Source of the DNA: Roseburia_C sp900315735
GTDB taxonomy: Bacteria > Bacillota > Clostridia > Lachnospirales > Lachnospiraceae
Direction: 5' to 3' (one strand)
Assembly: GCA_052118425.1 (NCBI GenBank)
Contig: JBQKHF010000013.1
DNA: 64,000 nucleotides
In this document: positions 26,525 through 34,923 of the stretch, piece after piece
Position numbering within the stretch: the first letter of the stretch is position 1
How the letters are laid out: each line of letters opens with the position of its first letter
The notes under the pieces: model-generated
Seen by the model: the letters and a program-made list of their open reading frames with translations, nothing else
Told to the model about the DNA's origin: nothing
The model's database searches: none
Made by a program: the position numbers and the translations under genes

Positions 26525-29500
26525 TTAAGCATCCTTTTTTGTGGTTTTTTCTACCAGAATCGTCTGCACATCCAGCACAAACTGACGGATATAGTCGATG
26601 CTGCTGCCCGCTGCCGTCCGGCTGTTGGTTCCACGGTTCAGCACAAAGTAAGGGCCTTTCTGATCCGGTATAAATTTCAACGCATTATCATATTTTGCCA
26701 GAAGTTCCGGTATCTTTGCCGGATTGACCGCAGCCTTTTCATACATGACAAAACGCACGGTATTGCCACGCTCTACCACTTCTTTCATATATGCCTGATG
26801 TGCCAGCACTTTTATCAATGCAATGGAAAGAAGATTGGTTACGGATTTCGGCGGGTCACCAAAACGGTCTGTCAGCTCATCAAGCATTTCATCGCTTTCC
26901 AAATCATTTTCAATGGCTGCAATTCGTTTATAGATATCCAGCTTCTGCGTCTCATTTGGAATATATGACGGTGGGATAAATGCATCCATTTCCACATCCA
27001 CTGTAGTATCGAAGCTTTCTTCCACTTCGATTCCCTTCTCCTGCTTGACCGCTTCATTAAGCATCTTGCAGTAAAGGTCATAACCAACCGCTTCCATATG
27101 TCCGCTCTGCTGGGCTCCTAACAGATTTCCGGCTCCACGGATTTCCAAATCCCGCATAGCAATCTTAAAGCCACTTCCAAGGTCTGTATACTCTTTGATT
27201 GCCGCCAGACGCTTCTCTGCAATTTCTTTTAACATCTTATCCCGGCGGTACATTAAGAACGCATATGCCGTCCGGTTGGAACGTCCCACTCTTCCACGAA
27301 GCTGATAGAGCTGGGACAGTCCCATATTATCTGCATCATGAATAATCATGGTATTTACATTGGAAATGTCAAGTCCTGTTTCGATAATCGTTGTGGATAC
27401 CAGCACATCAATCTCTCCGTTGATAAACTGATACATGATGTCCTCAAGCTCCCGTTCCTTCATCTGCCCATGGGCAAATGCTACATTGGCATCCGGCACC
27501 AGTTCTGAAATTTTTGCTGCCATCTCCGCAATCTGGTTTACCCGGTTAAATACATAATAAACCTGTCCGTCTCTTGCTAATTCCCGGCAGATTGCCTCCC
27601 GCACCATTTCTTCATTATATTCCATGACATAAGTCTGGATTGCCACACGGTCTATCGGTGGCTCCTCTAAGACACTCATATCACGGATTCCAATAAGGCT
27701 CATATGCAGTGTTCTTGGAATCGGTGTTGCCGTTAAGGTCAGCACATCCACATCCTTTTTCATCTGCTTGATTTTCTCTTTATGCGCCACACCGAAACGC
27801 TGCTCTTCATCGATAATGAGAAGTCCCAAATCCTTAAATTTCACATCCTCGGAAAGCACTCTGTGGGTTCCGATAATAATATCCACCATGCCTTTTTTCA
27901 AATCTTCGATGGTTTTCTTCTGTTCCTTTGCACTGCGGAAACGGCAAAGTAAATCCACTCTTACCGGAAAATCTTTCATCCGCTGGGCAAAGGTATTATA
28001 GTGCTGCTGTGCTAAGATGGTAGTCGGTACTAAATAGACCACCTGCTTTCCTTCCTGCACTGCTTTGAAAGCGGCACGGATTGCCACCTCCGTCTTGCCA
28101 TATCCTACATCTCCGCAAATCAGACGATCCATGATCTTGGTGCTTTCCATATCCTTCTTGGTTGCTTCAATGGCAAGCTCCTGATCTTCCGTTTCTTCAA
28201 ACGGAAACATCTCTTCAAATTCCTTCTGCCATACGGTATCCGGACCATAGACATAGCCCTCTTTGTTCTGTCGGATGGCATAGAGTTCCACCAGCTCATG
28301 GGCGATTTCTTTTACCGCACCACGCACTTTTGTTTTCGTCTTATCCCAGTCCGGGCTTCCCAGCCGGTTTAATTTCGGTTTCTTGGCATCGGAACCGGCA
28401 TATTTCTGAATCAGTTCCAACTGGGTTGCAAGAATATAAAGATTGCCTCCCTTGGCATATTCAATTTTGATATAATCCTTGACTTTTTTATCGACTTCGA
28501 TTTTCTCGATTCCCCGGTAAATGCCAAGGCCGTGATTTTCATGTACCACATAATCACCTACATGAAGGTCACGGAAGCTCTGTATCTTCTCTCCCTCATA
28601 GAGGCGGTGTTTCTTCCGTTTCTTCTTTTCCTGTCCGAAAATATCACTTTCTGTGATAACCGCAAATTTAATCAGCGGGTATTCGTATCCATGTTTTACT
28701 TTTCCATAGGCAGTTAAGATTTCTCCCGGCTGCAATTCCCGTTCAAAATCTTTGGCATAATAGCAGCTTACCTCTTCTTCCTGTAAATCCTTTGCCAGAT
28801 GCTCTGCCCTTGTCTTAGACGCGGATAATACAACGACCCGGTATCCATTCTTCTTATAATTTTTTAAATCCTTCACCAGCGTTGCAAAGCTGTTATTATA
28901 GGAATTCACACCCTGCACCTGAATATGGTAACGGTTCGTGATGTCTAACTCCCGTACCTTCATATCCAGTGCCGCCAGCACAAGTCCGTGGAAACTCTGC
29001 ATCTTTGCAGTAATTTCTTTTCCGGTAAAGAGTGTATCTGCCTGTCCCGGCAGGATATATCCCTTCTCCAAACGCTGCTTCATGCTCTCTTCAAATTCCT
29101 GCTCTGTCACTCTGCCCTTTTCCATCAGCCGGGCAGGTTCATCTAAGACCAAAAGGGTCTCGTCTTTATCAAAATAGTCTAAAAGGCTGACCGCCTCCGG
29201 GAAGAAATACGCAAGGCTGCTGTCTAAATTGGCTGCACCGCCTAATTCTTCTATCTCTTCTTCCAAGGCTGCCGCCGTCTGTTTGATGCGATGGCCTTCT
29301 TCATTTTTCATCTGGTCGCGGAACTTCTTTTCTGCTTTTACCGCTTCCTGACAGATTTTTTTTAATCCTGCCTGCTTCCGTTCTTCCGTCAGCACCAGTT
29401 CTGTTGCAGGATACAGCGTAATCTCTTCTAAATTCTCTATGGAGCGCTGGCTCTCTGCCTCAAAACTTCGCAGGGAATCAATGGTATCTCCCCACATTTC

Positions 29501-30073
29501 AATACGCAGCGGATTTTCTTCCGTCAGAGGATAAATGTCAAGGATTCCGCCTCTCACCGCAAATTCTCCCGGCATTTCCACCTGATAATTGCGCACATAT
29601 CCCATCTGTAAAAGCCGCTTTGTCTCTGCCTCAAGGTCTAATTCATCCTCTACCTTATAAGTCCGTACTGCCTCTTCAAAGGCAGCAAGTCCTGCCATCC
29701 GGTTCATCAGTCCGTCAAAGGTCAGTACCACCGTAACCGGTTTCTTTTCGGATAAACGTTTCAACAGGGCAATACGCTCTCCGGTAAGCTGATTACTTCT
29801 GATATCCGACTGATAAAACAAGATATCCTTTGCCGGAAAATAGAGTGTTTCCCTGTCAAAAAAGCGGTAATCTTCTAAAATTTCCCTTGCTTTTTGTTCG
29901 TTAAAAGTAACGATGATTTTATTTCTAAAACCATCGTTCGCCGCAAATACCATATGTGCCTTCTGCGCATCCATGCATCCGGATATCTGAACGATACCCG
30001 GATTGCTCTTTAGCTGCTTTAAGGCATTTTGCAATTCTTCCAGTTCTGAAAGGGGCTGCAAAAATACATTCAT
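26525..30073 (-). CDS. mfd: Transcription-repair coupling factor
   Basis: A 1182-residue superfamily 2 translocase that pushes stalled RNA polymerase off damaged DNA and recruits UvrA. Domains in order: UvrB-like N-terminal region (1-350), RNA polymerase-interaction (CarD-like) domain (about 490-560, GDYVVHENHGLGIYRG), RecG-like helicase core with Walker A GDVGYGKTEVA and DEEQ box IIDEEQRFGV, motif VI GRVGRSNRTAYAFL, and a C-terminal TRCF domain. Full length and intact. It lies 13 bases after pth and has an AAAGGAAG ribosome binding site. Confidence 0.97.
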   Translation of the reverse strand: MNVFLQPLSELEELQNALKQLKSNPGIVQISGCMDAQKAHMVFAANDGFRNKIIVTFNEQKAREILEDYRFFDRETLYFPAKDILFYQSDIRSNQLTGERIALLKRLSEKKPVTVVLTFDGLMNRMAGLAAFEEAVRTYKVEDELDLEAETKRLLQMGYVRNYQVEMPGEFAVRGGILDIYPLTEENPLRIEMWGDTIDSLRSFEAESQRSIENLEEITLYPATELVLTEERKQAGLKKICQEAVKAEKKFRDQMKNEEGHRIKQTAAALEEEIEELGGAANLDSSLAYFFPEAVSLLDYFDKDETLLVLDEPARLMEKGRVTEQEFEESMKQRLEKGYILPGQADTLFTGKEITAKMQSFHGLVLAALDMKVRELDITNRYHIQVQGVNSYNNSFATLVKDLKNYKKNGYRVVVLSASKTRAEHLAKDLQEEEVSCYYAKDFERELQPGEILTAYGKVKHGYEYPLIKFAVITESDIFGQEKKKRKKHRLYEGEKIQSFRDLHVGDYVVHENHGLGIYRGIEKIEVDKKVKDYIKIEYAKGGNLYILATQLELIQKYAGSDAKKPKLNRLGSPDWDKTKTKVRGAVKEIAHELVELYAIRQNKEGYVYGPDTVWQKEFEEMFPFEETEDQELAIEATKKDMESTKIMDRLICGDVGYGKTEVAIRAAFKAVQEGKQVVYLVPTTILAQQHYNTFAQRMKDFPVRVDLLCRFRSAKEQKKTIEDLKKGMVDIIIGTHRVLSEDVKFKDLGLLIIDEEQRFGVAHKEKIKQMKKDVDVLTLTATPIPRTLHMSLIGIRDMSVLEEPPIDRVAIQTYVMEYNEEMVREAICRELARDGQVYYVFNRVNQIAEMAAKISELVPDANVAFAHGQMKERELEDIMYQFINGEIDVLVSTTIIETGLDISNVNTMIIHDADNMGLSQLYQLRGRVGRSNRTAYAFLMYRRDKMLKEIAEKRLAAIKEYTDLGSGFKIAMRDLEIRGAGNLLGAQQSGHMEAVGYDLYCKMLNEAVKQEKGIEVEESFDTTVDVEMDAFIPPSYIPNETQKLDIYKRIAAIENDLESDEMLDELTDRFGDPPKSVTNLLSIALIKVLAHQAYMKEVVERGNTVRFVMYEKAAVNPAKIPELLAKYDNALKFIPDQKGPYFVLNRGTNSRTAAGSSIDYIRQFVLDVQTILVEKTTKKDA

Positions 30074-30085
30074 AATGTTCTTCCT

Positions 30086-30646
30086 TTAATTATAATCATT
30101 CATTGCCTGATCGATTTTTCCATCGACAATCAGTTCTACTGCAGATACCGCATCTAAAAATGCTTCCTCTGCCAGTTTCCGGTCTGCCTTATCCATATGT
30201 CCAAGGACATGGTCTGCAAGATCCCAGCCCTGAGGCTTCTCGCCGACACCTACTTTAATTCTTGCAAACTGCTCGGTTCCAACCTGTGCAATAATATTTT
30301 TAATTCCATTGTGTCCGCCGGCACTTCCTTTTTTACGAATCCGTATTCTTCCCGGTGCCAGGCTGATATCATCAAAAATTACCAGCAGCTCACTGGTCGG
30401 ATCCACCTTATAGAAATTTACTGCTTCGGCGATACTTTCTCCGCTTAAGTTCATAAAGGTCTGAGGCTTCACCAGAACGACTTTTTGGCTTCCAATCATT
30501 CCTTTTCCACAGATTGCTTTATGTTTTTTTTCATCCATTCGTATATTATATTTTTCTGCCAGTACATCCATGACATCAAAGCCAACATTGTGTCTGGTAT
30601 GCTCATATTTCTTTCCAGGATTTCCAAGTCCCGCTATAATGTACAT
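30086..30646 (-). CDS. pth: Peptidyl-tRNA hydrolase
   Basis: A 186-residue enzyme that recycles peptidyl-tRNA dropped from ribosomes. The signature GLGNPGKKYEHTRHNVGF includes catalytic His19 with Asn9. The second motif (PQTFMNLSGESIAEAVNFY) and GSAGGHNGIKNI are also complete. Its start lies 13 bases inside the end of the upstream uridylyltransferase gene, so the two are coupled. This is a conserved Firmicutes neighbourhood (glmU-type gene, pth, mfd). Confidence 0.96.
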   Translation of the reverse strand: MYIIAGLGNPGKKYEHTRHNVGFDVMDVLAEKYNIRMDEKKHKAICGKGMIGSQKVVLVKPQTFMNLSGESIAEAVNFYKVDPTSELLVIFDDISLAPGRIRIRKKGSAGGHNGIKNIIAQVGTEQFARIKVGVGEKPQGWDLADHVLGHMDKADRKLAEEAFLDAVSAVELIVDGKIDQAMNDYN

Positions 30647-31386
30647 TCTTTCTTCCTTCTTCTGATGATTTCTGTTGCTGATTCTAACTGCTTCTGGTCA
30701 TTTACGCCATTGATGTCTTCCGGGCTTTCCAGTGCAAATGCATCTACACGGAGTCCCTTATCCTTTAATATCGTAAGCGTATCCGGCAGATAATATTCAC
30801 CCTGTGCATTATTTGGCTGAATCTTATCTAATGCCTGTGATAATTCCCAGGTATTAAATACATACATTCCAGAATTAATCTCATGGGATTTTAACTCTTC
30901 TTCATTTGCATCCTTATGCTCTACACTTTTTATAAATTCTCCGGATGCACTGCGGATAATTCTTCCGTATCCGGTCGGGTCATCTATTGTTGCTGACAAT
31001 ACGGTTACTGCATTTTTATGCTGGATATGATGCTCCAAAAGCCGTTTTAAGGTTGCAGATGTAATCAGTGGTGCATCTCCAAAAAGAATCAGTGTATGTC
31101 CTTCTTTTCCTAAGAAATCCTTTGCACATTTTACCGCATGACCGGTTCCAAGCTGCTGCTCCTGCAACACAAATGTTACATCGTCTTTATGTGAAATGGT
31201 ATTTTCTACCTCTTCATGTTTATATCCTACCACCAGACAAATATCCTCTGCTCCGGCTCCTTCTGCTGCTTCGATTACATAATCTACCAGACACTTTCCA
31301 TCTATTGTATGCACTACTTTCGGAAGGTCTGACTGCATTCTGGTTCCCTTACCAGCCGCCAATATTACCGCTTTTAATGCTTCCAT
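30634..31386 (-). CDS. GlmU-like UDP-GlcNAc pyrophosphorylase, N-terminal domain only
   Basis: A 250-residue nucleotidyltransferase. The signature LAAGKGTRMQSDLPKVVH, the QEQQLGTGHAV stretch and the GDAPLI metal site match the uridylyltransferase half of GlmU. The left-handed beta-helix acetyltransferase half (normally residues 250-455) is absent. The frame ends cleanly over the pth start, so this looks like a natural short form, not a broken gene. It should make UDP-GlcNAc from GlcNAc-1-P; acetylation of glucosamine-1-P must be done elsewhere. AGAGGA precedes the ATG. A less specific sugar-nucleotide transferase is an alternative. Confidence 0.86.
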   Translation of the reverse strand: MEALKAVILAAGKGTRMQSDLPKVVHTIDGKCLVDYVIEAAEGAGAEDICLVVGYKHEEVENTISHKDDVTFVLQEQQLGTGHAVKCAKDFLGKEGHTLILFGDAPLITSATLKRLLEHHIQHKNAVTVLSATIDDPTGYGRIIRSASGEFIKSVEHKDANEEELKSHEINSGMYVFNTWELSQALDKIQPNNAQGEYYLPDTLTILKDKGLRVDAFALESPEDINGVNDQKQLESATEIIRRRKKECTL

Positions 31387-31442
31387 ATTTTTATCCTCTT
31401 TATTCCTTCCCGGCTTTTCTGCCGAAAATACTGTTATATTTT

Positions 31443-31471
31443 AGTATACTTCTTTCTCAGAAATTTGTCAT
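31443..31471 (-). promoter_or_regulatory. Promoter for the glmU-like/pth/mfd operon
   Basis: Minus strand: ATGACA, 17-base spacer, TATACT, 57 bases upstream of the ATG. Confidence 0.65.
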
Positions 31472-31524
31472 CCGATTTTTCAAATATCTGCTTACTCTAT
31501 TTCTCTCTTGATGAATAAGATATC

Positions 31525-31738
31525 TCTGCCGTGAGACAAATGGAAAAGCGAAAAAGACTGTAAGGAGCACTAAGAATTTTGATAAATTTTTTATCAGTTC
31601 TGACAACCGGCGCAAATCAGCATCCATGTTGCTTGCGCCTCGCCGGCACTTCCCTGTGCCGGCGTTGTCTGTTTTTGCACAAAATTCCAAGTGCTCCTAA
31701 CAGTCTTTTTCATGCTTTCTCGTTTGCCCTACGGCAGA
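31525..31738 (-). repeat. Long palindromic structured element, copy B
   Basis: A 214-base foldback in the 546-base gap before spoVG, read on the minus strand. Outer arms TCTGCCGT/ACGGCAGA (31731-31738 with 31525-31532) lead into an imperfect stem through AAAAAGACTG/CAGTCTTTTT. The GGAGCACT...GAATTTTG stem follows, then a three-way junction: GACAAC/GTTGTC, CGCCGGCAC/GTGCCGGCG and GGCGCA/TGCGCC. It is the same fold as copy A at 10893-11258. Changed bases sit at paired positions and change together. Unpaired stretches ACAGGGA, GAGGC and AACATGGATG are conserved. No protein is evident. The rest of the gap holds only the spoVG terminator. Confidence 0.8.
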
Positions 31739-31871
31739 TTTATACTACGATTTATCAATTGTCCAAAGATACCAAAGATAGAGAAGTGTGAAAAACATAT
31801 TTGGCGGACCATTGCATTGTCCGCCAAAGTCTGAGAGAAAAGAAGTTTGCTCAAGCAAGCTCTGGCAATAG

Positions 31872-31904
31872 AAAAACAGGCTGCCACATTTCTGTGACAG
31901 CCTG
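31872..31904 (-). terminator. spoVG: spoVG terminator
   Basis: 12-bp stem CAGGCTG..CACA with TGTG..CAGCCTG (arms 31877-31888 and 31893-31904), tetraloop, then five T on the minus strand. Confidence 0.9.
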
Positions 31905-31932
31905 CAAATTCTTTTCTTATTCTATGTACGGG

Positions 31933-32202
31933 CTACGCTTCTTCCGTTGCGACTTCGCTTTCGTACTTTTCTAAGATAATCTGCTGTATCTTATTTCTGG
32001 TATCTGAGTTGATTGGATGTGCAATGTCTCTGTATTCCCCATCTGCTGCCTTACGGCTTGGCATTGCAATGAAGAGTCCCTTCTCTCCGTCAATCACCTT
32101 GATATCATGTACAACAAATTCTTCATCTATGGTAATGGATACCACAGCTTTCATTTTACCTTCTTTTTCAACTTTACGTATTCTTACATCTGTAATCTGC
32201 AT
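31933..32202 (-). CDS. spoVG: SpoVG, RNA/DNA-binding regulator
   Basis: An 89-residue SpoVG. The family start MQITDVRIRKV, the core VVSITIDEEFVVHDIKVIDGEKGLFIAMPSRK and HPINSDTRNKIQ are all intact. It binds nucleic acid and affects sporulation, cell wall and virulence genes in other Firmicutes. GGGGGT precedes the ATG. It lies only 39 bases after glgD with no terminator or clear promoter between, so it may be transcribed with glgC-glgD. Its own terminator follows. Confidence 0.96.
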   Translation of the reverse strand: MQITDVRIRKVEKEGKMKAVVSITIDEEFVVHDIKVIDGEKGLFIAMPSRKAADGEYRDIAHPINSDTRNKIQQIILEKYESEVATEEA

Positions 32203-32241
32203 TATGTTACCCCCTTCACGCCTTTGTCTTAAGCCTTCAGC

Positions 32242-33360
32242 CTACAGTGCATATCTGTCATTGCGTTCAAGTACAACCTTTACTCCGTCGTCACCGCAAT
32301 AATACGTGTTGGCTTTCAGCGTTCCACGGCTTTCCACGATACAGTTTTCAATGTGTGTATTATCTCCAATGTATACGTCATTGAGGATAATGGAATTCTT
32401 GATTACACAATTCTTTCCTACAAATACATTCTTAAACAATACAGAATTCTCTATCTTGCTGTTGATGATACATCCACTGGAAATCAGGCTGTTCTTCACA
32501 TCAGAACCTGCATTGTATTTTGCTGGTGGATAATCATCTACTTTGGAATAGATATACGGTGTCTCACGGAAGAAGTAATTTCTTACATCCGGTTTCAGGA
32601 AATCCATATTGGTATTGTAGTAAGAATCTACTGTTGCAATATTGCTCCAGTAATCTTCCATCTTATATCCGTAAATCCGTTTCATATTCTTATAACGAAT
32701 CAGAATATCTGTAACGAAATCCCATCTGTCTTCCTGACCGCTCCGCTCTAACATTTCAATCAACTGTCTTCTGCGGATGATATAAATACCGGTAGAAATT
32801 GTATTAGAGCTGGAAACCATAGGCTTCTCTTCAAACTCTGTAATTCTGGATTCCTCATTCATGCGGATTACACCAAAACGACTGATGTCTGCACCTTCCG
32901 GCATATCCTTGCATACAACAGTAATATCCGCTTTCTTCTCAATATGGTAATCCAATACCTTATTGTAATCCAGCTTGTATACACAATCACCACCTGTAAT
33001 AATTACATATGGCTCATGACGTTTCTTTAAGAAATCAATGTTCTGATACATTGCATCTGCAGTTCCTCTGTACCACCAGCTGTTGTCAGCTGTTACGGTA
33101 GGAGTAAAGGTATAAAGACCTCCCTGCTTTCTTCCGAAATCCCACCATTTGGATGAACTTAAATGTTCATTCAGGGAACGCGCATTGTACTGTGTCAGTA
33201 CTGCAACGGTCTGAACATGTGAGTTACTCATATTACTCAATGCGAAGTCAATGCATCGGTAGCTTCCACCGATTGGCATTGCTGCAATTGCACGCTTGCT
33301 GGAAAGTTCCTGCATACGATGATTGTTTCCACCTGCTAAAATTAATCCTAATGCCTTCAT
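32242..33360 (-). CDS. glgD: GlgD, regulatory-type ADP-glucose pyrophosphorylase subunit
   Basis: A 372-residue nucleotidyltransferase-like protein with a C-terminal left-handed helix (repeats such as NCVIKNSIILNDVYIGDNTHIENC). It is shorter than GlgC and lacks part of the catalytic N-terminal loop (LILAGGNNHRMQELSSKRAIAAMP). In Firmicutes GlgD partners GlgC in a hetero-oligomer making ADP-glucose for glycogen. Its ATG overlaps the GlgC stop (ATGA), so the two are coupled. Confidence 0.94.
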   Translation of the reverse strand: MKALGLILAGGNNHRMQELSSKRAIAAMPIGGSYRCIDFALSNMSNSHVQTVAVLTQYNARSLNEHLSSSKWWDFGRKQGGLYTFTPTVTADNSWWYRGTADAMYQNIDFLKKRHEPYVIITGGDCVYKLDYNKVLDYHIEKKADITVVCKDMPEGADISRFGVIRMNEESRITEFEEKPMVSSSNTISTGIYIIRRRQLIEMLERSGQEDRWDFVTDILIRYKNMKRIYGYKMEDYWSNIATVDSYYNTNMDFLKPDVRNYFFRETPYIYSKVDDYPPAKYNAGSDVKNSLISSGCIINSKIENSVLFKNVFVGKNCVIKNSIILNDVYIGDNTHIENCIVESRGTLKANTYYCGDDGVKVVLERNDRYAL

Positions 33361-34631
33361 ATTCTGTCACCTTCCTTAATAATAGCTCCACCGCCTGCTA
33401 ACATTCCATCTGGGTAATCGGACGGTTCCGTCACTCCGGAAATCGCTGTATTTTTTCCAATTGAAACTCCGTCTGGTATTACGGAATCTTCTCCGATTGT
33501 AACCAGATCGGATGCATATACTTTCTCATTCAATGTGCTTGGTGCATACTCGCCTACGCCAAGGTGGCAGTTTGCTCCGATAACCGTTTTATCTGCAATA
33601 ATGGATTTCTCCACAACGGTATTCTCACCAATGACACATTCCTTCATGATAATGGAATTATGTACCACTGCGCCCTTCTCAATCCGGACGCCTGCACCAA
33701 TTACAGAATTCTGTACTTCTCCGTAAATCTCTGCTCCTTCGCCGATAATGCTGGTGTCAACCTTAGACTCTGCAGCAAGATACTGTGGTGCAACATTATC
33801 ACTCTTTGTATAAATCTTCCAGTATTCTTCATAAAGATTGAATTCCGGAATCAGGTCAATCAGTTCCATATTTGCTTCCCAATAGGAAGAAAGTGTTCCA
33901 ACATCTTTCCAGTATCCATTGAATTCATAAGCAAATAACCGTTTTCCATTTTCATGGCAATAAGGAATGATATGCTTTCCGAAGTCACAGTTGCTCTGAT
34001 CCTTCATTGCTATTAAGCTGTCGCGCAATACCTTCCAGTTGAATATGTATATTCCCATGGATGCGAGGTTACTTCTCGGATGCTCCGGTTTCTCCTCGAA
34101 TTCTTTAATTTTCTTATTCTCATCTGTAATAACCACACCAAAACGGCTTGCTTCTTCAATTGGAACGGGCATAGCTGCAATTGTTACATCTGCATTGTTT
34201 TCCTTGTGGAAATCCAGCATAACCTCATAATCCATCTTATAGATATGGTCACCAGACAGAATCAGTACATAATCCGGATCATATGTTTCCATATACTTTA
34301 AGTTCTGATAAATTGCATTTGCAGTACCGGTATACCATTCACTGTTATCACTTTTTTCATATGGTGGCAGAACCGTTACTCCTCCATTATTACGGTCTAA
34401 GTCCCACGGAATTCCGATTCCAATATGCCGGTTTAATCGCAATGGCTGATACTGTGTCAGTACACCGACGGTATCAATACCTGAATTGATGCAGTTGCTC
34501 AATGGAAAATCGATAATACGATATTTTCCTCCAAATGCGACTGCAGGCTTTGCTACACCGGAAGTTAATACTCCAAGACGGCTTCCTTGTCCGCCCGCCA
34601 AAAGCATGGCTATCATTTCTTTCTTAATCAC
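33357..34631 (-). CDS. glgC: Glucose-1-phosphate adenylyltransferase
   Basis: A 424-residue catalytic subunit that makes ADP-glucose from ATP and glucose-1-P, the control step of glycogen synthesis. Signature regions include IAMLLAGGQGSRLGVLTSGVAKPAVAFG, SGDHIYKMDY and FEEKPEHPRSN, followed by a beta-helix C-terminus. The start is taken at GTG 34631 because AGAGG lies eight bases before it and relatives begin MIKKEMIAMLLAGG. A GTG three codons upstream overlaps the Shine-Dalgarno. Divergent from murC; glgD follows with a 4-base overlap. Confidence 0.96.
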   Translation of the reverse strand: MIKKEMIAMLLAGGQGSRLGVLTSGVAKPAVAFGGKYRIIDFPLSNCINSGIDTVGVLTQYQPLRLNRHIGIGIPWDLDRNNGGVTVLPPYEKSDNSEWYTGTANAIYQNLKYMETYDPDYVLILSGDHIYKMDYEVMLDFHKENNADVTIAAMPVPIEEASRFGVVITDENKKIKEFEEKPEHPRSNLASMGIYIFNWKVLRDSLIAMKDQSNCDFGKHIIPYCHENGKRLFAYEFNGYWKDVGTLSSYWEANMELIDLIPEFNLYEEYWKIYTKSDNVAPQYLAAESKVDTSIIGEGAEIYGEVQNSVIGAGVRIEKGAVVHNSIIMKECVIGENTVVEKSIIADKTVIGANCHLGVGEYAPSTLNEKVYASDLVTIGEDSVIPDGVSIGKNTAISGVTEPSDYPDGMLAGGGAIIKEGDRI

Positions 34632-34677
34632 GTCATTCACCTCTCGTCATAAAATCAGGTCATTTTGGTATAACAAA

Positions 34678-34706
34678 AGTATAACACACTGCCCATATGT
34701 TGTACA
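34678..34706 (-). promoter_or_regulatory. glgC: glgC promoter
   Basis: Minus strand: TGTACA, 17-base spacer, TATACT, about 45 bases from the start codon. Confidence 0.6.
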
Positions 34707-34836
34707 GCATTTTGTATAATTATTTTATCGATTTTCGTAAATTTTAGTCATTTTAGACAATTTTTTGACATTTATTGGTATTTCAATGAAATCACCTCCA
34801 TTATTTTGTATTCTTTTTCCTTTGCGGACAAAATAG

Positions 34837-34864
34837 ATTTGCAAATTCCCTGCATATGGTTATA
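34837..34864 (+). promoter_or_regulatory. murC: murC promoter
   Basis: TTGCAA, 16-base spacer, TATAAT, 60 bases before the ATG at 34924. Confidence 0.72.
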
Positions 34865-34923
34865 ATATTAGGAAGAAATCTTTTCTCAAGAAATGAAATT
34901 ATAAGTCAGGCAGGTAAAGAATT

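Noticed and set aside
31457..31791. Open frames on both strands across structured element copy B
   Set aside because: Same reason as in copy A. The element is better explained by RNA pairing than by coding.
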